Below are positions 50,437-59,452 of a DNA stretch of 60,223 nucleotides, piece by piece; positions within the stretch are counted from its first letter, which is position 1; every line of letters begins with the position of its first letter. Origin of the DNA: Fibrobacterota bacterium (GTDB lineage Bacteria > Fibrobacterota > Chitinivibrionia > Chitinivibrionales > Chitinispirillaceae). The position numbers were made by a program, and so were the translations under genes. The stretch spans positions 1-60,223 of the forward strand of contig JAEZKC010000112.1 of NCBI GenBank assembly GCA_023436205.1, in the 5' to 3' direction. The notes under the pieces were generated by a model. The model was given only the letters and a program-made list of their open reading frames with translations, was not told where the DNA came from and made no database searches.

Positions 50437-51216
50437 TCACACATATCTTTCGGTATGTCTTTTTTGCAGAAGCCAAACTGCTGAAATAAGCTGATCCTCC
50501 AGTTCAGAGCAGGCTTTTTCCTGGCTTTTGATGAATTCGTCAAAAACATGTGCCTCTTTAGGATAGATTTTTTTCAGCTGTTCAGCCCTGAAATGAATCC
50601 TTTCACTATTGAATCGATTGGTTTCACGTACCATCTCTGGAGAAGTTCGAGCCTCTTCAATTACGGAAAGTCCGCTCTTTTCATAAGCCTGCACGAGTTC
50701 ATTTTCTGTCTGGTAAACCTTTTGAGACAGAGCATCGGGGCAGAAGGAATCATCTATGACTAAAAAACCTCCCGGTCGCACAAATCCGCTCACTTTTGAG
50801 ATGGTTTCTTCTGTTGACCCGAAGATCGGACCGACAGCTCCGTAAATAACAAGATCATAGAGGGATACATCGGTAATAGTGCGAATGTCAGCAGTTTGGA
50901 AAACACAAAGCTCCGTAACTCCCTCCTCCTCAGCGTAAGTAATGGCCTCTTTTACAAATGCATCGAGGGCATCTATCCCTCTCACCTTACATTTGAACTC
51001 CTTTGCCAGAGCTATCGAAATAGCCCCCTTGCCACAGCCAAGATCTATTGCGGACATATCTGAAGAGGTAATATTGTTTCTCCGCAGAATCCCTATGATT
51101 TCATTGACGCTGGATCCAATTTCGCGGAGGTCCTGTACCAGGTAGGGGAGATGACGCAGAAGAAGCCTGTTCTGGGCATCCATAGAGAGAAGAATGCTGT
51201 CATCAGTGTCTTTCAC
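50437..51216 (-). CDS. SAM-dependent methyltransferase
   Basis: The 259-residue protein has a class I methyltransferase core: AIDLGCGKGAISIALAKEF (motif I, SAM-binding), RGIDALDAFVKEA (motif II acidic), YDLVIYGAVGPIFG and RPGGFLVIDDSFCP. Its substrate is unknown. The first gene of the five-gene unit that ends at 48394. There is no hairpin inside the unit, and spacings are 3-11 bases or overlaps. Confidence 0.9.
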   Translation of the reverse strand: MKDTDDSILLSMDAQNRLLLRHLPYLVQDLREIGSSVNEIIGILRRNNITSSDMSAIDLGCGKGAISIALAKEFKCKVRGIDALDAFVKEAITYAEEEGVTELCVFQTADIRTITDVSLYDLVIYGAVGPIFGSTEETISKVSGFVRPGGFLVIDDSFCPDALSQKVYQTENELVQAYEKSGLSVIEEARTSPEMVRETNRFNSERIHFRAEQLKKIYPKEAHVFDEFIKSQEKACSELEDQLISAVWLLQKRHTERYV

Positions 51217-51425
51217 AGCTGAGCTCCCGGTTTCAGTTTGAGGTGTGATTTTTTATAATATAAATAGGCCGGGGCGTCACCGGTATCGGAATCGACAAAG
51301 CCCTTAGCCAAATCAATAACCAAAAAGTAACTGGGTTATCCAAAATTCATTGACGTTAACAGCTGAAAGGAGAAAAGAACCGATGCAGATACAGATTCTG
51401 TGCAGGGAATCGGGTGGGGGCGCTG

Positions 51426-53054
51426 CTAGAATTCCGTCAGAGTATTTTGGAATTTCTGACTCATGTACTCAAGCTTGATCCATGAGGAACTTCTCGGAAT
51501 ACTTGAGACCCGAACTTCGTCGATTCTGCCTTTCCAGAAGCTATAGGCAATATCTGCTTGTCTGCCAATAAAGAAATCGTGGCCAGTGTCCAGACGATAA
51601 GGATCGGGTACTGTCAGGACCTCTTCACTCGCGAGAACTCCATTGATGAAGAGTTGTAATGCGGGACCTCGTTTGACCCCTGAAACCAGAGTCCATTCTT
51701 TTTCCACAGCCTGAGCTCTAACCTTTTTCCAGCCCGTACCGTCTTCAAAGTAAAAGAATTCAAAGTACCCGCTACTGTCCAGGTGCAGTCCGTATTGATG
51801 ATTTCCCTTGGAAAGAATGTGGTGATATTCACCATCAATGGAATCAAAATAGACCCAGGCGCTCACTGAAAAGGAGTCGGTCTCAGAGAAATCCAGAATG
51901 CCATCTGATGATTCCGGAACTGAGAGATAGGTGGTCTCTCCATTGAAATATTTAGCTTCTGCAATTATTCCTTCTACCTGGAATGTATCTCGAGTGTTTT
52001 CTGCTTTGGTTTCAAAGTTGTTAGGACTTGATTCTGGAATTAAAATTGGATCATTTCCGGAGAGATGCCATACAGCCTCAAAGGAGAACGCAGAGTCGAA
52101 TACCAGTGATCCTTTTGATGCAGTTTTTAAGCTGCTGTTCCCCCATGCAATTACTACAGACTGATTGCTGCTGTTTCCGTAGATGGTATCCAGTTTTACC
52201 CAAATTGCGGCGTTTTTTGCGGAAAAATCCCATCTTTCTATTTCGTAAGGGAGAGGCTTATTGTTCTGGAAAAATCGTATATCACCTCCATCGGCATTGG
52301 CCTTGGAGAAATCGAAGTTGGATTCGTTCAGACGCACGAGAACCGGGAAATTGATGACATCTTCTGTAATGTCAGCTCCAGTACTGGTAGTGTTCAGGTT
52401 TATTATGGAGGAATAGGTATAAGAGTTCTGTGACCGCATGTCCATTATTCCGGCGTTAGCTGGAGCATCGGAGAGGACCTTTATTTCCGATAAGCGAGAG
52501 AAGAGGGAATCCAAGGCAATTGCGGCGATTCTCAGGTCGTAAACACCTGCGGGTATTCCGGAAACTGTGTAGCCATCATTTTCCGGGTTGATCTCAAAGA
52601 GACGTTCAAGCCCGTAAATCTGGATGTAGAGTTTACCATTGAATCCTTCTGGAAGGATGCACAGGCCGCTTATTGAGGATGTGGGCTTCAGAGTATCAGC
52701 AGGAAGGATCAGGTCATTTTCTGTATTGACAAGACAAGTGAGTCGTGCTGCTTTTGAAGAATTGTTGTTAATTTCAATCACGTAATCGCCTGCTTTAATG
52801 GAATCGATTCGGAACTGGCCTGAGTTGTCGGTAGTGGTCTGGATCTTTAGATCTGCACTTTTTTGACCGGGTAAGGACGCAAGATAGTCGCTTCTTCGTA
52901 GAACGACATCACAACCAGCAGCTTTGCTTCCATCTTGATAGAACGCCTGACCTGCCACTGCAACTGTTTCAGAGCCGGGGCCCCGTGCAACATTTTCATT
53001 GCATGCTGATAGCAGGGCAAGTAGAAGGATCACAATCAGGAAAATAGTTTTCAT
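51426..53054 (-). CDS. Lipoprotein with DUF2341 and LamG-like domains
   Basis: The 542-residue product has a lipoprotein signal (LLLALLSAC, Cys18). A carboxypeptidase-regulatory-like domain lies at about 31-110 (GQAFYQDGSKAAGCDVVL, GQFRIDSIKAGDYVIEI), DUF2341 at about 230-310 (FPVLVRLNESNFDFSKA, IWVKLDTIYGNSSNQSVV) and a LamG/concanavalin-like fold at about 370-540 (SVSAWVYFDSIDGEYHHIL, KGRIDEVRVSSIPRS). It is probably a surface glycan-binding protein. Its ATG overlaps the stop of the TIGR02147 gene by 4 bases, as in the pair at 33282-35000. Confidence 0.9.
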   Translation of the reverse strand: MKTIFLIVILLLALLSACNENVARGPGSETVAVAGQAFYQDGSKAAGCDVVLRRSDYLASLPGQKSADLKIQTTTDNSGQFRIDSIKAGDYVIEINNNSSKAARLTCLVNTENDLILPADTLKPTSSISGLCILPEGFNGKLYIQIYGLERLFEINPENDGYTVSGIPAGVYDLRIAAIALDSLFSRLSEIKVLSDAPANAGIMDMRSQNSYTYSSIINLNTTSTGADITEDVINFPVLVRLNESNFDFSKANADGGDIRFFQNNKPLPYEIERWDFSAKNAAIWVKLDTIYGNSSNQSVVIAWGNSSLKTASKGSLVFDSAFSFEAVWHLSGNDPILIPESSPNNFETKAENTRDTFQVEGIIAEAKYFNGETTYLSVPESSDGILDFSETDSFSVSAWVYFDSIDGEYHHILSKGNHQYGLHLDSSGYFEFFYFEDGTGWKKVRAQAVEKEWTLVSGVKRGPALQLFINGVLASEEVLTVPDPYRLDTGHDFFIGRQADIAYSFWKGRIDEVRVSSIPRSSSWIKLEYMSQKFQNTLTEF

Positions 53055-53893
53055 GATTCTTTCTTTACCTGTTTTGTGATAGGGAACAGTTGCATGTTGA
53101 GCTGATAAACACGATCTTCAGTGCAATCTTCCTCTCCGATGGCAAGCAGTCGGTGACGGAAATCCTGCAGTTCCAGTAAGAATTTTCTATAGCCGGCAGG
53201 TGAGAGACTCAGGGTCAGAGTTGAGAACTGTCTCGATTCTTTGGGAAAATTATCTATGGCCTGTTGAGCAAGATTGAGAACAGCCTGCTGGTAGTTGTTT
53301 ATATAAAAAGATTGGGCATCAAGGCCGGTGGAGATACTTTTTTTATCAGAGCGCACATAACAGCCTTTCTGATCTTTACAGATTAGCCCCCAGCTTTCAA
53401 GTCGTGAAATGGCCCGACGCGCCTGTTGAGGGCTGATGGATGGTTCGAGTAACCTGGCCAGTTCCTTATAATCCTCGCCATTGAAAGGAAAAAGGTAAAG
53501 CAGTTCTCTGATGGCACTATAATACCATTTGTCGTAGAATTCAAAATACTTGGAATCTATTTGTTTGATGCGTGACTGTTTGAAGGTAGTCAGTTTTTCG
53601 AAGTGGCTCTTTTTTTCATCATGGGTTTTAGATTGATTATAAAGAATCAGTGTTTCAAAATAGTCACTCTGATTTTTATTAAGATTCATAAAAGAGCTGA
53701 ATTTGCGGGCCAGCTCAAGCGATATATTGCTGCGGCCGTTCACAAGTTGGCTGAAGAAACTGGCAGATTTGAAACCGACCTGTTCCGCAATGTATCTGAC
53801 TGTAAAATGGCGATTACGGGACTTGTTATCCAGATAGTAGTCGTTTAAAAATTTGCGGTAGTCAGTATAGCTGAATATGTCCATTTGTGCCAA
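53051..53893 (-). CDS. TIGR02147/DUF4423 family putative regulator, second copy
   Basis: The 280-residue product is a paralogue of the protein at 33282-34112: SYTDYRKFLNDYYLDNKSRN, a helix-turn-helix-like VRYIAEQVGFKSASFFSQLV and GRSNISLELARKF, LILYNQSKTHDE, and the DUF4423 half with YYSAIRELLYLFPF and PQQARRAISRLESWGLI. That last segment looks like a second winged helix. No signal peptide. It overlaps the downstream lipoprotein gene by 4 bases (ATGA). The regulator-first order and coupling match the other pair although the lipoproteins differ. Confidence 0.9.
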   Translation of the reverse strand: MAQMDIFSYTDYRKFLNDYYLDNKSRNRHFTVRYIAEQVGFKSASFFSQLVNGRSNISLELARKFSSFMNLNKNQSDYFETLILYNQSKTHDEKKSHFEKLTTFKQSRIKQIDSKYFEFYDKWYYSAIRELLYLFPFNGEDYKELARLLEPSISPQQARRAISRLESWGLICKDQKGCYVRSDKKSISTGLDAQSFYINNYQQAVLNLAQQAIDNFPKESRQFSTLTLSLSPAGYRKFLLELQDFRHRLLAIGEEDCTEDRVYQLNMQLFPITKQVKKES

Positions 53894-54137
53894 CTTAAGG
53901 TCCGTTTCGGGTTTTCACTACACAAGGCCCCGAGGTTCACCTATAAATTACCATAAAAACGGACCGGAAGCCACTAATTCTATCTGTTCACGATTCTGGG
54001 GTTCGGAATACCACTGTACAAAAACAGTGAAATTTCATTGTGTGGTGGTGTTGTGTTCAGTTTAGATGCAGAATAACGCTAACTAATAGCCGTAATCTAT
54101 ATTCAGTGCTGCGCAATCCATTCTGTAGTGGGTATTG

Positions 54138-54473
54138 ATGAAAAAGAGTTTGCTTTTAATATCAGTTCTGGTAATAAGTATTTTCTGTGTTGGTTTTATC
54201 TTGACCAGTCAAGCTGTCCGTAATGTTTCAAGTGAAACGGATTTCAACCCCGGTAAAGCTCCGCTCATAATATCTAAACAGGTTTCAGAAGCTTCATTTT
54301 TCCTTGCAGCGAGAAGTGAAGTCCGTTCTTTTCAGTGTCGTAAGAGTTCCGATTTCTGCCACTTTCATTCATTTCCCAAGTTATCTTTTTCCGTTACAGC
54401 TATTCTGAAATCCTCTATTTGTGATTCTGATTTCCTTGTCAGTTCGCCTCTGGGATTCCCTCTTCGAGTGTAG
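54138..54473 (+). CDS. Possible small exported protein
   Basis: The 111-residue frame opens with a good signal or membrane segment (MKKSLLLISVLVISIFCVGF), then continues without any recognised motif; the C-terminal half is rich in Ser, Phe and Cys, as in non-coding frames. There is no strong ribosome site before ATG 54138. It may be a real short secreted peptide with a random-looking extension, or not a gene. Confidence 0.4.
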   Translation: MKKSLLLISVLVISIFCVGFILTSQAVRNVSSETDFNPGKAPLIISKQVSEASFFLAARSEVRSFQCRKSSDFCHFHSFPKLSFSVTAILKSSICDSDFLVSSPLGFPLRV

Positions 54474-54540
54474 ACCTGGTACTTTCTTCTTTTTGACTCT
54501 ACATTTATAACTCGAATCCATAACACTCAAGAGGTGAAAT

Positions 54541-55422
54541 ATGCGCCAATTGTTTACTGATACTACTGCATCCTGTTCTGCATCTAAAATCGGTGATCTT
54601 CGGCTTGAACGAAACGGGTCGTTTGTGACATTCGCAGGTGAACTGGCTTCAAAGGTTTTGGCATTTCAGAAAAAAGGCAATGCCTTCGATCTGCAGCAGG
54701 AAATTTTTCTCATTGAAAATTGCCCTGAACAGGTTAACTTAACAGTGAAAGAAGTACTGAAAAGATCTGTTCTGGACTGGAATATTCTTTCTTTTAACGG
54801 TTCCCAAACCAAATCTCATTTGGAATTACTTGAAAAGCTAGGCTCGGGTTCTGTTCTGACGAGTGCAGAAAAGGCTGGACTTGTAAAGCCCGGGTTGCTA
54901 AAGACAAAAATGGGTATTTCTTTACTTTTTCTGTTTTCTCTACTATTTGCAGGAGCAGTTAGCCTATGGGGTTTCGGAATTGGCTCGATAGGTATGCTCC
55001 TTACTAATTTCGTTTTCTGGTGTACAACCGGCGGAATTTTTCTTGGCTTGTTTTTAACGTGGAAGTACTTACGCAGGTCTGTTCTCTCCCGAAGCGAGAA
55101 AATTCGCCAAAGTATTGCAAAGTGTGCCAGTTCGTTTGTGTCGCAAAATGGTGAGAACAAGCTGATCTCAAGTATAAAGGATGAGTTTCTTAACCTAAGA
55201 ATGCCGATGGCAGTTGTGGTGAACAACTTTGATGCACTTGATCTGTTTTCTCAAGAGGTGTTTTCCAGAATCATTCTGGATCAGAAAATTGCCCAGACTG
55301 GTCTAATAATGTGGATTTTTACGACTGAGAAAAGCAAAGTGGATGGAAAGCTCTCTGAACTTTTGCTCAAGCAGAAAAAAAGTGATGGTTTTCGATCCTA
55401 CAGGTTTGAAGGACACTCTTAG
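54541..55422 (+). CDS. Membrane protein with a partial NTPase-like C-terminus
   Basis: The 293-residue protein has about 120 cytoplasmic residues, two membrane spans (ISLLFLFSLLFAGAVSLW and TTGGIFLGLFLTWKYL) and a C-terminal region with PMAVVVNNFDALDLFSQEVF and TGLIMWIFTTEKSKVDG. The last part resembles the Walker B region of AAA/STAND-type ATPases, but no Walker A is seen, so it may be a degenerate or truncated NTPase. AGAGGTGAA precedes the ATG. Neighbours give no clue to its role. Confidence 0.65.
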   Translation: MRQLFTDTTASCSASKIGDLRLERNGSFVTFAGELASKVLAFQKKGNAFDLQQEIFLIENCPEQVNLTVKEVLKRSVLDWNILSFNGSQTKSHLELLEKLGSGSVLTSAEKAGLVKPGLLKTKMGISLLFLFSLLFAGAVSLWGFGIGSIGMLLTNFVFWCTTGGIFLGLFLTWKYLRRSVLSRSEKIRQSIAKCASSFVSQNGENKLISSIKDEFLNLRMPMAVVVNNFDALDLFSQEVFSRIILDQKIAQTGLIMWIFTTEKSKVDGKLSELLLKQKKSDGFRSYRFEGHS

Positions 55423-55541
55423 CCTGCTACTGCGGGGGGCAATACTCTCACGCTTATGCTCTTTTGCCCAACGATGAATCGAGGTTGGTCCTTATTTCAT
55501 TGTTGGGACCTTTAATCTTGATGAGTGCTTTGCTGCTACCG

Positions 55542-56729
55542 TTAGCTGCTTATTGTTTCCTGCTTGATTGCCGGTACCGGTGTCCCCACAGTTTGCTGTT
55601 TTGCCGCTTTCGCGGCCCGACGTTTGTTGCGGAAGCTGTAGACATACAGGTAGCTACCTCCATAGAGGATGATCATGAATACCAGAATGTTCCAGGGGTT
55701 ATGAAGGAATTTGCGGTAACCAAATCCTTTCTCACAGATCATCGTGATAATCGAGATCAGCGGGATATGAATAAGATAGGGGTAAAATGAAGTGCGTCCA
55801 GCCATTCTAAAAACTGGAAATGACAGAATACGAACGAACAAACCCTTTTCTAAAGCCAGGGTGTAAAGCGCTGTCAGGTAGAGGGGAACCATGAATACAT
55901 GGTAGGAAAACCAGGTGAGTACAGGGTGCTCCTTGCTTTGGAAATGCAAGTTCTTAAAAATGAGGATAAGAAGGATCACCAGTGCGATATCGCTTCTGAA
56001 TGACATGAAGCGAAATTGCGGCCGTTCCCGGCCCAGGACAAAAAAACGAGCCAGCAGAACTCCCAGCACAAACTCACAAAACCGAACAGGGGCAAAGATA
56101 TGGAAAAAATTATAGAGATTATCTGGAGTTCCCAGAGCTCCATAGAGTGCACCCCAGAGAACAAGTGGTAAAAAGAACGCTGCCATATACAGTGAAATCA
56201 CTCTTCTTGAATTAAGAGTGAGAGACCATTTTAGAACTGGCCCTAACAGAAGATAACAGAGGAAAAAAGCAGATAGCGCCCATGATGGGGTATTGAGGTT
56301 AAGGCTTCCAAAGGGAATGAACGACCAGAGAAAAGAGAGGTGCATGAAAATGGAGTAGAAAAGCTTTGGTAGTTCCAGATTGCCGGACCCTGCTCTGTGA
56401 AGAATAAAGAGAGCAGCCATCAATAACGTGGTGATGAGATGGAGGGGGTAGAGTTCTTGCAGCCGTTTTTTAATGAATGAGCCGGTTTTGAACTGTGCAA
56501 TTTTCGGAGCGAATTTCAAGGCGAAAATAAAACCGCCAAGTATGAAAAAGATGCTGGCATGGAAAGCTGGACCTTTAAGAATTCTGAAAAACCATGGCGG
56601 GTTTCCCCCCATGTTGTAGAAGCCGCCAATGCCTTCTAGGTGAAAAAGTACAATGTTAATGGAAGCAAGAAGTCTGAGTCCGTCAATGGCTTTGAAGTAA
56701 AAGCCTTTTTTCTCTACAATTTGAGCCAT
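55542..56729 (-). CDS. Acyltransferase 3 family membrane protein
   Basis: The 395-residue integral membrane protein has the AT3 opening FKAIDGLRLLASINIVLFHL (catalytic His region), about ten membrane spans, and the typical SIFFILGGFIFALKFAPKI and KKRLQELYPLHLITTLL segments. Such proteins transfer acetyl or other acyl groups from the cytoplasm to surface sugars such as O-antigen. The recipient is unknown; no glycosyltransferase is beside it. It is transcribed towards the window interior, about 100 bases after the sixA gene in the same direction. Confidence 0.9.
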   Translation of the reverse strand: MAQIVEKKGFYFKAIDGLRLLASINIVLFHLEGIGGFYNMGGNPPWFFRILKGPAFHASIFFILGGFIFALKFAPKIAQFKTGSFIKKRLQELYPLHLITTLLMAALFILHRAGSGNLELPKLFYSIFMHLSFLWSFIPFGSLNLNTPSWALSAFFLCYLLLGPVLKWSLTLNSRRVISLYMAAFFLPLVLWGALYGALGTPDNLYNFFHIFAPVRFCEFVLGVLLARFFVLGRERPQFRFMSFRSDIALVILLILIFKNLHFQSKEHPVLTWFSYHVFMVPLYLTALYTLALEKGLFVRILSFPVFRMAGRTSFYPYLIHIPLISIITMICEKGFGYRKFLHNPWNILVFMIILYGGSYLYVYSFRNKRRAAKAAKQQTVGTPVPAIKQETISS

Positions 56730-56831
56730 CTTGTGCGGCAGATCTCCTCTGAAAGTGTAAAACAGAGAAAGTACATCATGCGCCCCTGCAGGAAACCACC
56801 TTGGGGAAAAATTTCGTAAACAGAGCTGCGA

Positions 56832-57329
56832 TTATTGTACAGCTTTGAGAAATCCAGGTGATATAAGGAACTCAAGGCTGCCCTTACCTTTGTCAATATT
56901 TTTAGGAAAGGAGATCCAGCAGACACCAGACTTGCGCAGGTGCAGATTGAATCCGGGGCCTGCATTACAGAGCTGTGCCGCAAGTTTGGCAAGTGAAGGA
57001 ATATGGCCTACAAGCAATACGGAAGATACTTGGATTTCAGCTAGACGGCTCAGGGCATTTTCAAGTCTGGAGGAGGGTTTAAGGTAGTTCACTTTTGAAA
57101 TCGGAGTTCCCGGTGCAAGCTCCTCAGCTGCTATTTCTGCAGTTTCAACTGCTCGTACAAGGGGGCTGGAAAGAATGATATCAGGTTTACATCCAAAATT
57201 AGCGAGCATTTTGCAGATCTGTTCAGTACGGTGCTTGCCTTTTTCGGTAAGGAAACGGGTACTGTCGTTGTGCACTTCGCTTTCGCCTATGTTGACGGCC
57301 TGGCCATGTCTCAATATATAAAGATCCAA
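56832..57329 (-). CDS. sixA: Phosphohistidine phosphatase SixA
   Basis: The 165-residue histidine phosphatase has the RHG catalytic motif at the very start (LYILRHGQAVNIGES) and the later LLVGHIPSLAKLA with the second catalytic His; SSPLVRAVETAEIA supplies the conserved Arg. SixA removes phosphate from His in signalling phosphotransfer domains. It starts 15 bases after the ppk stop, so it is part of the ppx-ppk unit. A link to polyphosphate is suggested only by position. Confidence 0.9.
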   Translation of the reverse strand: MDLYILRHGQAVNIGESEVHNDSTRFLTEKGKHRTEQICKMLANFGCKPDIILSSPLVRAVETAEIAAEELAPGTPISKVNYLKPSSRLENALSRLAEIQVSSVLLVGHIPSLAKLAAQLCNAGPGFNLHLRKSGVCWISFPKNIDKGKGSLEFLISPGFLKAVQ

Positions 57330-57343
57330 AATATACCTCTTTT

Positions 57344-59452
57344 TCAGGATTGTGGCTTGTAGGGTTCAAAGATGGTTCTGCGATAACGCTTCGCTTTTTC
57401 ATTGAGATTGGCAGCCTGCTTGTAGAACACCTCCTGACATCGCACGGTTTTCCTTTTTCCCGCTTTTATTCTTTCATAGGTTCCGTTTGCGTTGAGTTTC
57501 CAGGCGTTGCTGTTGTCTCTCAGACAGGTACTCACTATCTCAATCAGCTTTTCCTTGGAAGGTGCATCTTCGATCGGCACCAGGAGTTCCACTCGCTTAT
57601 CCAGATTTCGTGGCATCCAGTCGGCAGTGGAGATGAAAACTTTGTCTTCCCCGCCGTGGTGAAAATGCAGAATACGGCTGTGCTCTAGAAATCTGTCAAC
57701 AATGCTCACCACTGATATTTTTTCGCTTGTTCCGCTGATTCCAGGCTGAAGGCAGCAGATACTTCGAACATTGAGTTCCACATTCACACCTGCTTGAGCC
57801 GCTCTGTAGAGAGCGGAAACCAGTTCCGGGTCAGCAATTGCGTTCAATTTGAGCCTGATAAATGCTTTTTGGCCCTGACGTTTACTTTCGATTTCGTTTT
57901 CAATCAGCTCAAGAAGCTTTTCCCGCAAGCTTATCGGTGATGCTTCGATTTTGCGGTAGTTTTGAGGTTGGGAATAGCCGGTGATCGCATTGAAAAAAGC
58001 TGAAATGTCAGCGCCCAAATCTTCATCGGCTGTAAAGTATGACACATCACTGTAAAGTTGTGCGGTGATTTCGTTGTAGTTTCCGGTGCCAAAATGCATA
58101 AGCCTCACCACCCCGCGACTGTTGCGTTTGATCACGAGACAAACCTTTGCGTGGGTTTTGAGTCCCTTTACACCGTAGATAACCTGTACTCCGGCATCCT
58201 CAAGTTCTCTGGCCCATTCAATATTTCGTTCTTCGTCAAAACGTGCTTTCAGCTCTACGATTGCAGTGACATATTTACCTTTCTCTGCCGCTCTGATAAG
58301 TGCGGAAACGATAGGGCTCTTTCTGCTGGTGCGGTAAAGGATCTGCTTTATAGTGATAACATCGGGGTCATCTGCGGCTTCTTCGATGAAACGTACAACG
58401 GGCTCAAAACTCTGATATGGGTGAAGCAGCAGGATGTTTTTGCCTTTATCAATTTGATCGAGAATGCTTGTCTGCTGCTCAATGAGCGGTGAGGGTCTGG
58501 GAGGCCAAGTTTGAATTTTAAGATCCTGAAAACCTTGCAATTCAGTCAACTTCATGAGAGATGAAAGCTCTAGAGGTCCGGCGATCATGTAGAGATCGCG
58601 CTCGGATACTTTGAGTGTTTTCTGGAGAAAACTGACCAGAATTTTAGTTGCATGCGCCGAAATTTCAAGTCTTACACAGTCACTTCTTTTTCGTGCATCA
58701 AGAATAGCTTCCATTTCGGACATAAGATCAAAAGCCAAATCTTCCCTTATGCCAAGATCAGCATTTCTGGTTATCCTGAACGGTACGCATTCAATAACCT
58801 GCTCCCCCGGAAAAAAACGCTCGGAATACCTGATAATGGCTTCCTCCATAAGTACAAATTGAAAACCATCATCTGAGGGCAGGGAAATCAAACGATTGAA
58901 GTTTTTCCCCAGCGGTATAATGGCGAAGCGCGGTTTTTCAGGTTCTTTTACATCACCCTTCAGACGCACCGCCATGTTTAACCCACGATTGGCAAGGAGT
59001 GGAAATGAGATCGGGGGAGTTACCGCAATAGGGGAGAGTGGTGGAAAAATCTCATTCTCAAAAAGAGTAGTGAGGTGTCGCAGCTGGGTTTGATTCAGTT
59101 CATCATATTTAAGATGAACTATCCCCGACTCTCTTAAGAGTTCCTGTACCTCTTCGTAGGTGCTGTATTGTATAGCAATCATTTCGTGAACTCTTACACT
59201 TATTGCCTCCAGCTGCTGAAGAGGAGTCATTCCGGACGGGTCTGGTTTATTTACATTTTCAGCTGCAAGGATCTGCAGACCACCGACTCTGACCATGAAA
59301 AATTCATCAAGATTAGACCCCACAATCGAGAGAAATTTTACTCTTTCCAACAGGGGCAATTCCTTGTCTCTGGCAAGCTCGAGAATTCTCTGATTGAAGG
59401 TAAGCCAGCTCAGTTCGCGATTTGTAAACGGAAATCCAGATTTCTTCTTCAT
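57344..59452 (-). CDS. ppk: Polyphosphate kinase 1
   Basis: PPK1 makes polyphosphate from ATP at the membrane. The 702-residue product has the N domain start FTNRELSWLTFNQRILELA, VGSNLDEFFMVRVGG, the PLD-like catalytic domains with LKTHAKVCLVIKRN (phosphorylated His about 436) and MHFGTGNYNEITAQLYSDVS, and FIRLKLNAIADPELVSALY. Length is normal (E. coli 688). It overlaps the upstream ppx-like gene by 4 bases (ATGA) and is followed by sixA. Making and breaking of polyphosphate are thus encoded together. Confidence 0.97.
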   Translation of the reverse strand: MKKKSGFPFTNRELSWLTFNQRILELARDKELPLLERVKFLSIVGSNLDEFFMVRVGGLQILAAENVNKPDPSGMTPLQQLEAISVRVHEMIAIQYSTYEEVQELLRESGIVHLKYDELNQTQLRHLTTLFENEIFPPLSPIAVTPPISFPLLANRGLNMAVRLKGDVKEPEKPRFAIIPLGKNFNRLISLPSDDGFQFVLMEEAIIRYSERFFPGEQVIECVPFRITRNADLGIREDLAFDLMSEMEAILDARKRSDCVRLEISAHATKILVSFLQKTLKVSERDLYMIAGPLELSSLMKLTELQGFQDLKIQTWPPRPSPLIEQQTSILDQIDKGKNILLLHPYQSFEPVVRFIEEAADDPDVITIKQILYRTSRKSPIVSALIRAAEKGKYVTAIVELKARFDEERNIEWARELEDAGVQVIYGVKGLKTHAKVCLVIKRNSRGVVRLMHFGTGNYNEITAQLYSDVSYFTADEDLGADISAFFNAITGYSQPQNYRKIEASPISLREKLLELIENEIESKRQGQKAFIRLKLNAIADPELVSALYRAAQAGVNVELNVRSICCLQPGISGTSEKISVVSIVDRFLEHSRILHFHHGGEDKVFISTADWMPRNLDKRVELLVPIEDAPSKEKLIEIVSTCLRDNSNAWKLNANGTYERIKAGKRKTVRCQEVFYKQAANLNEKAKRYRRTIFEPYKPQS

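Noticed and set aside
55423..55541. Possible terminator GGTCC...GGACC
   Set aside because: The loop is long and the stem short, so I could not support it as a feature.
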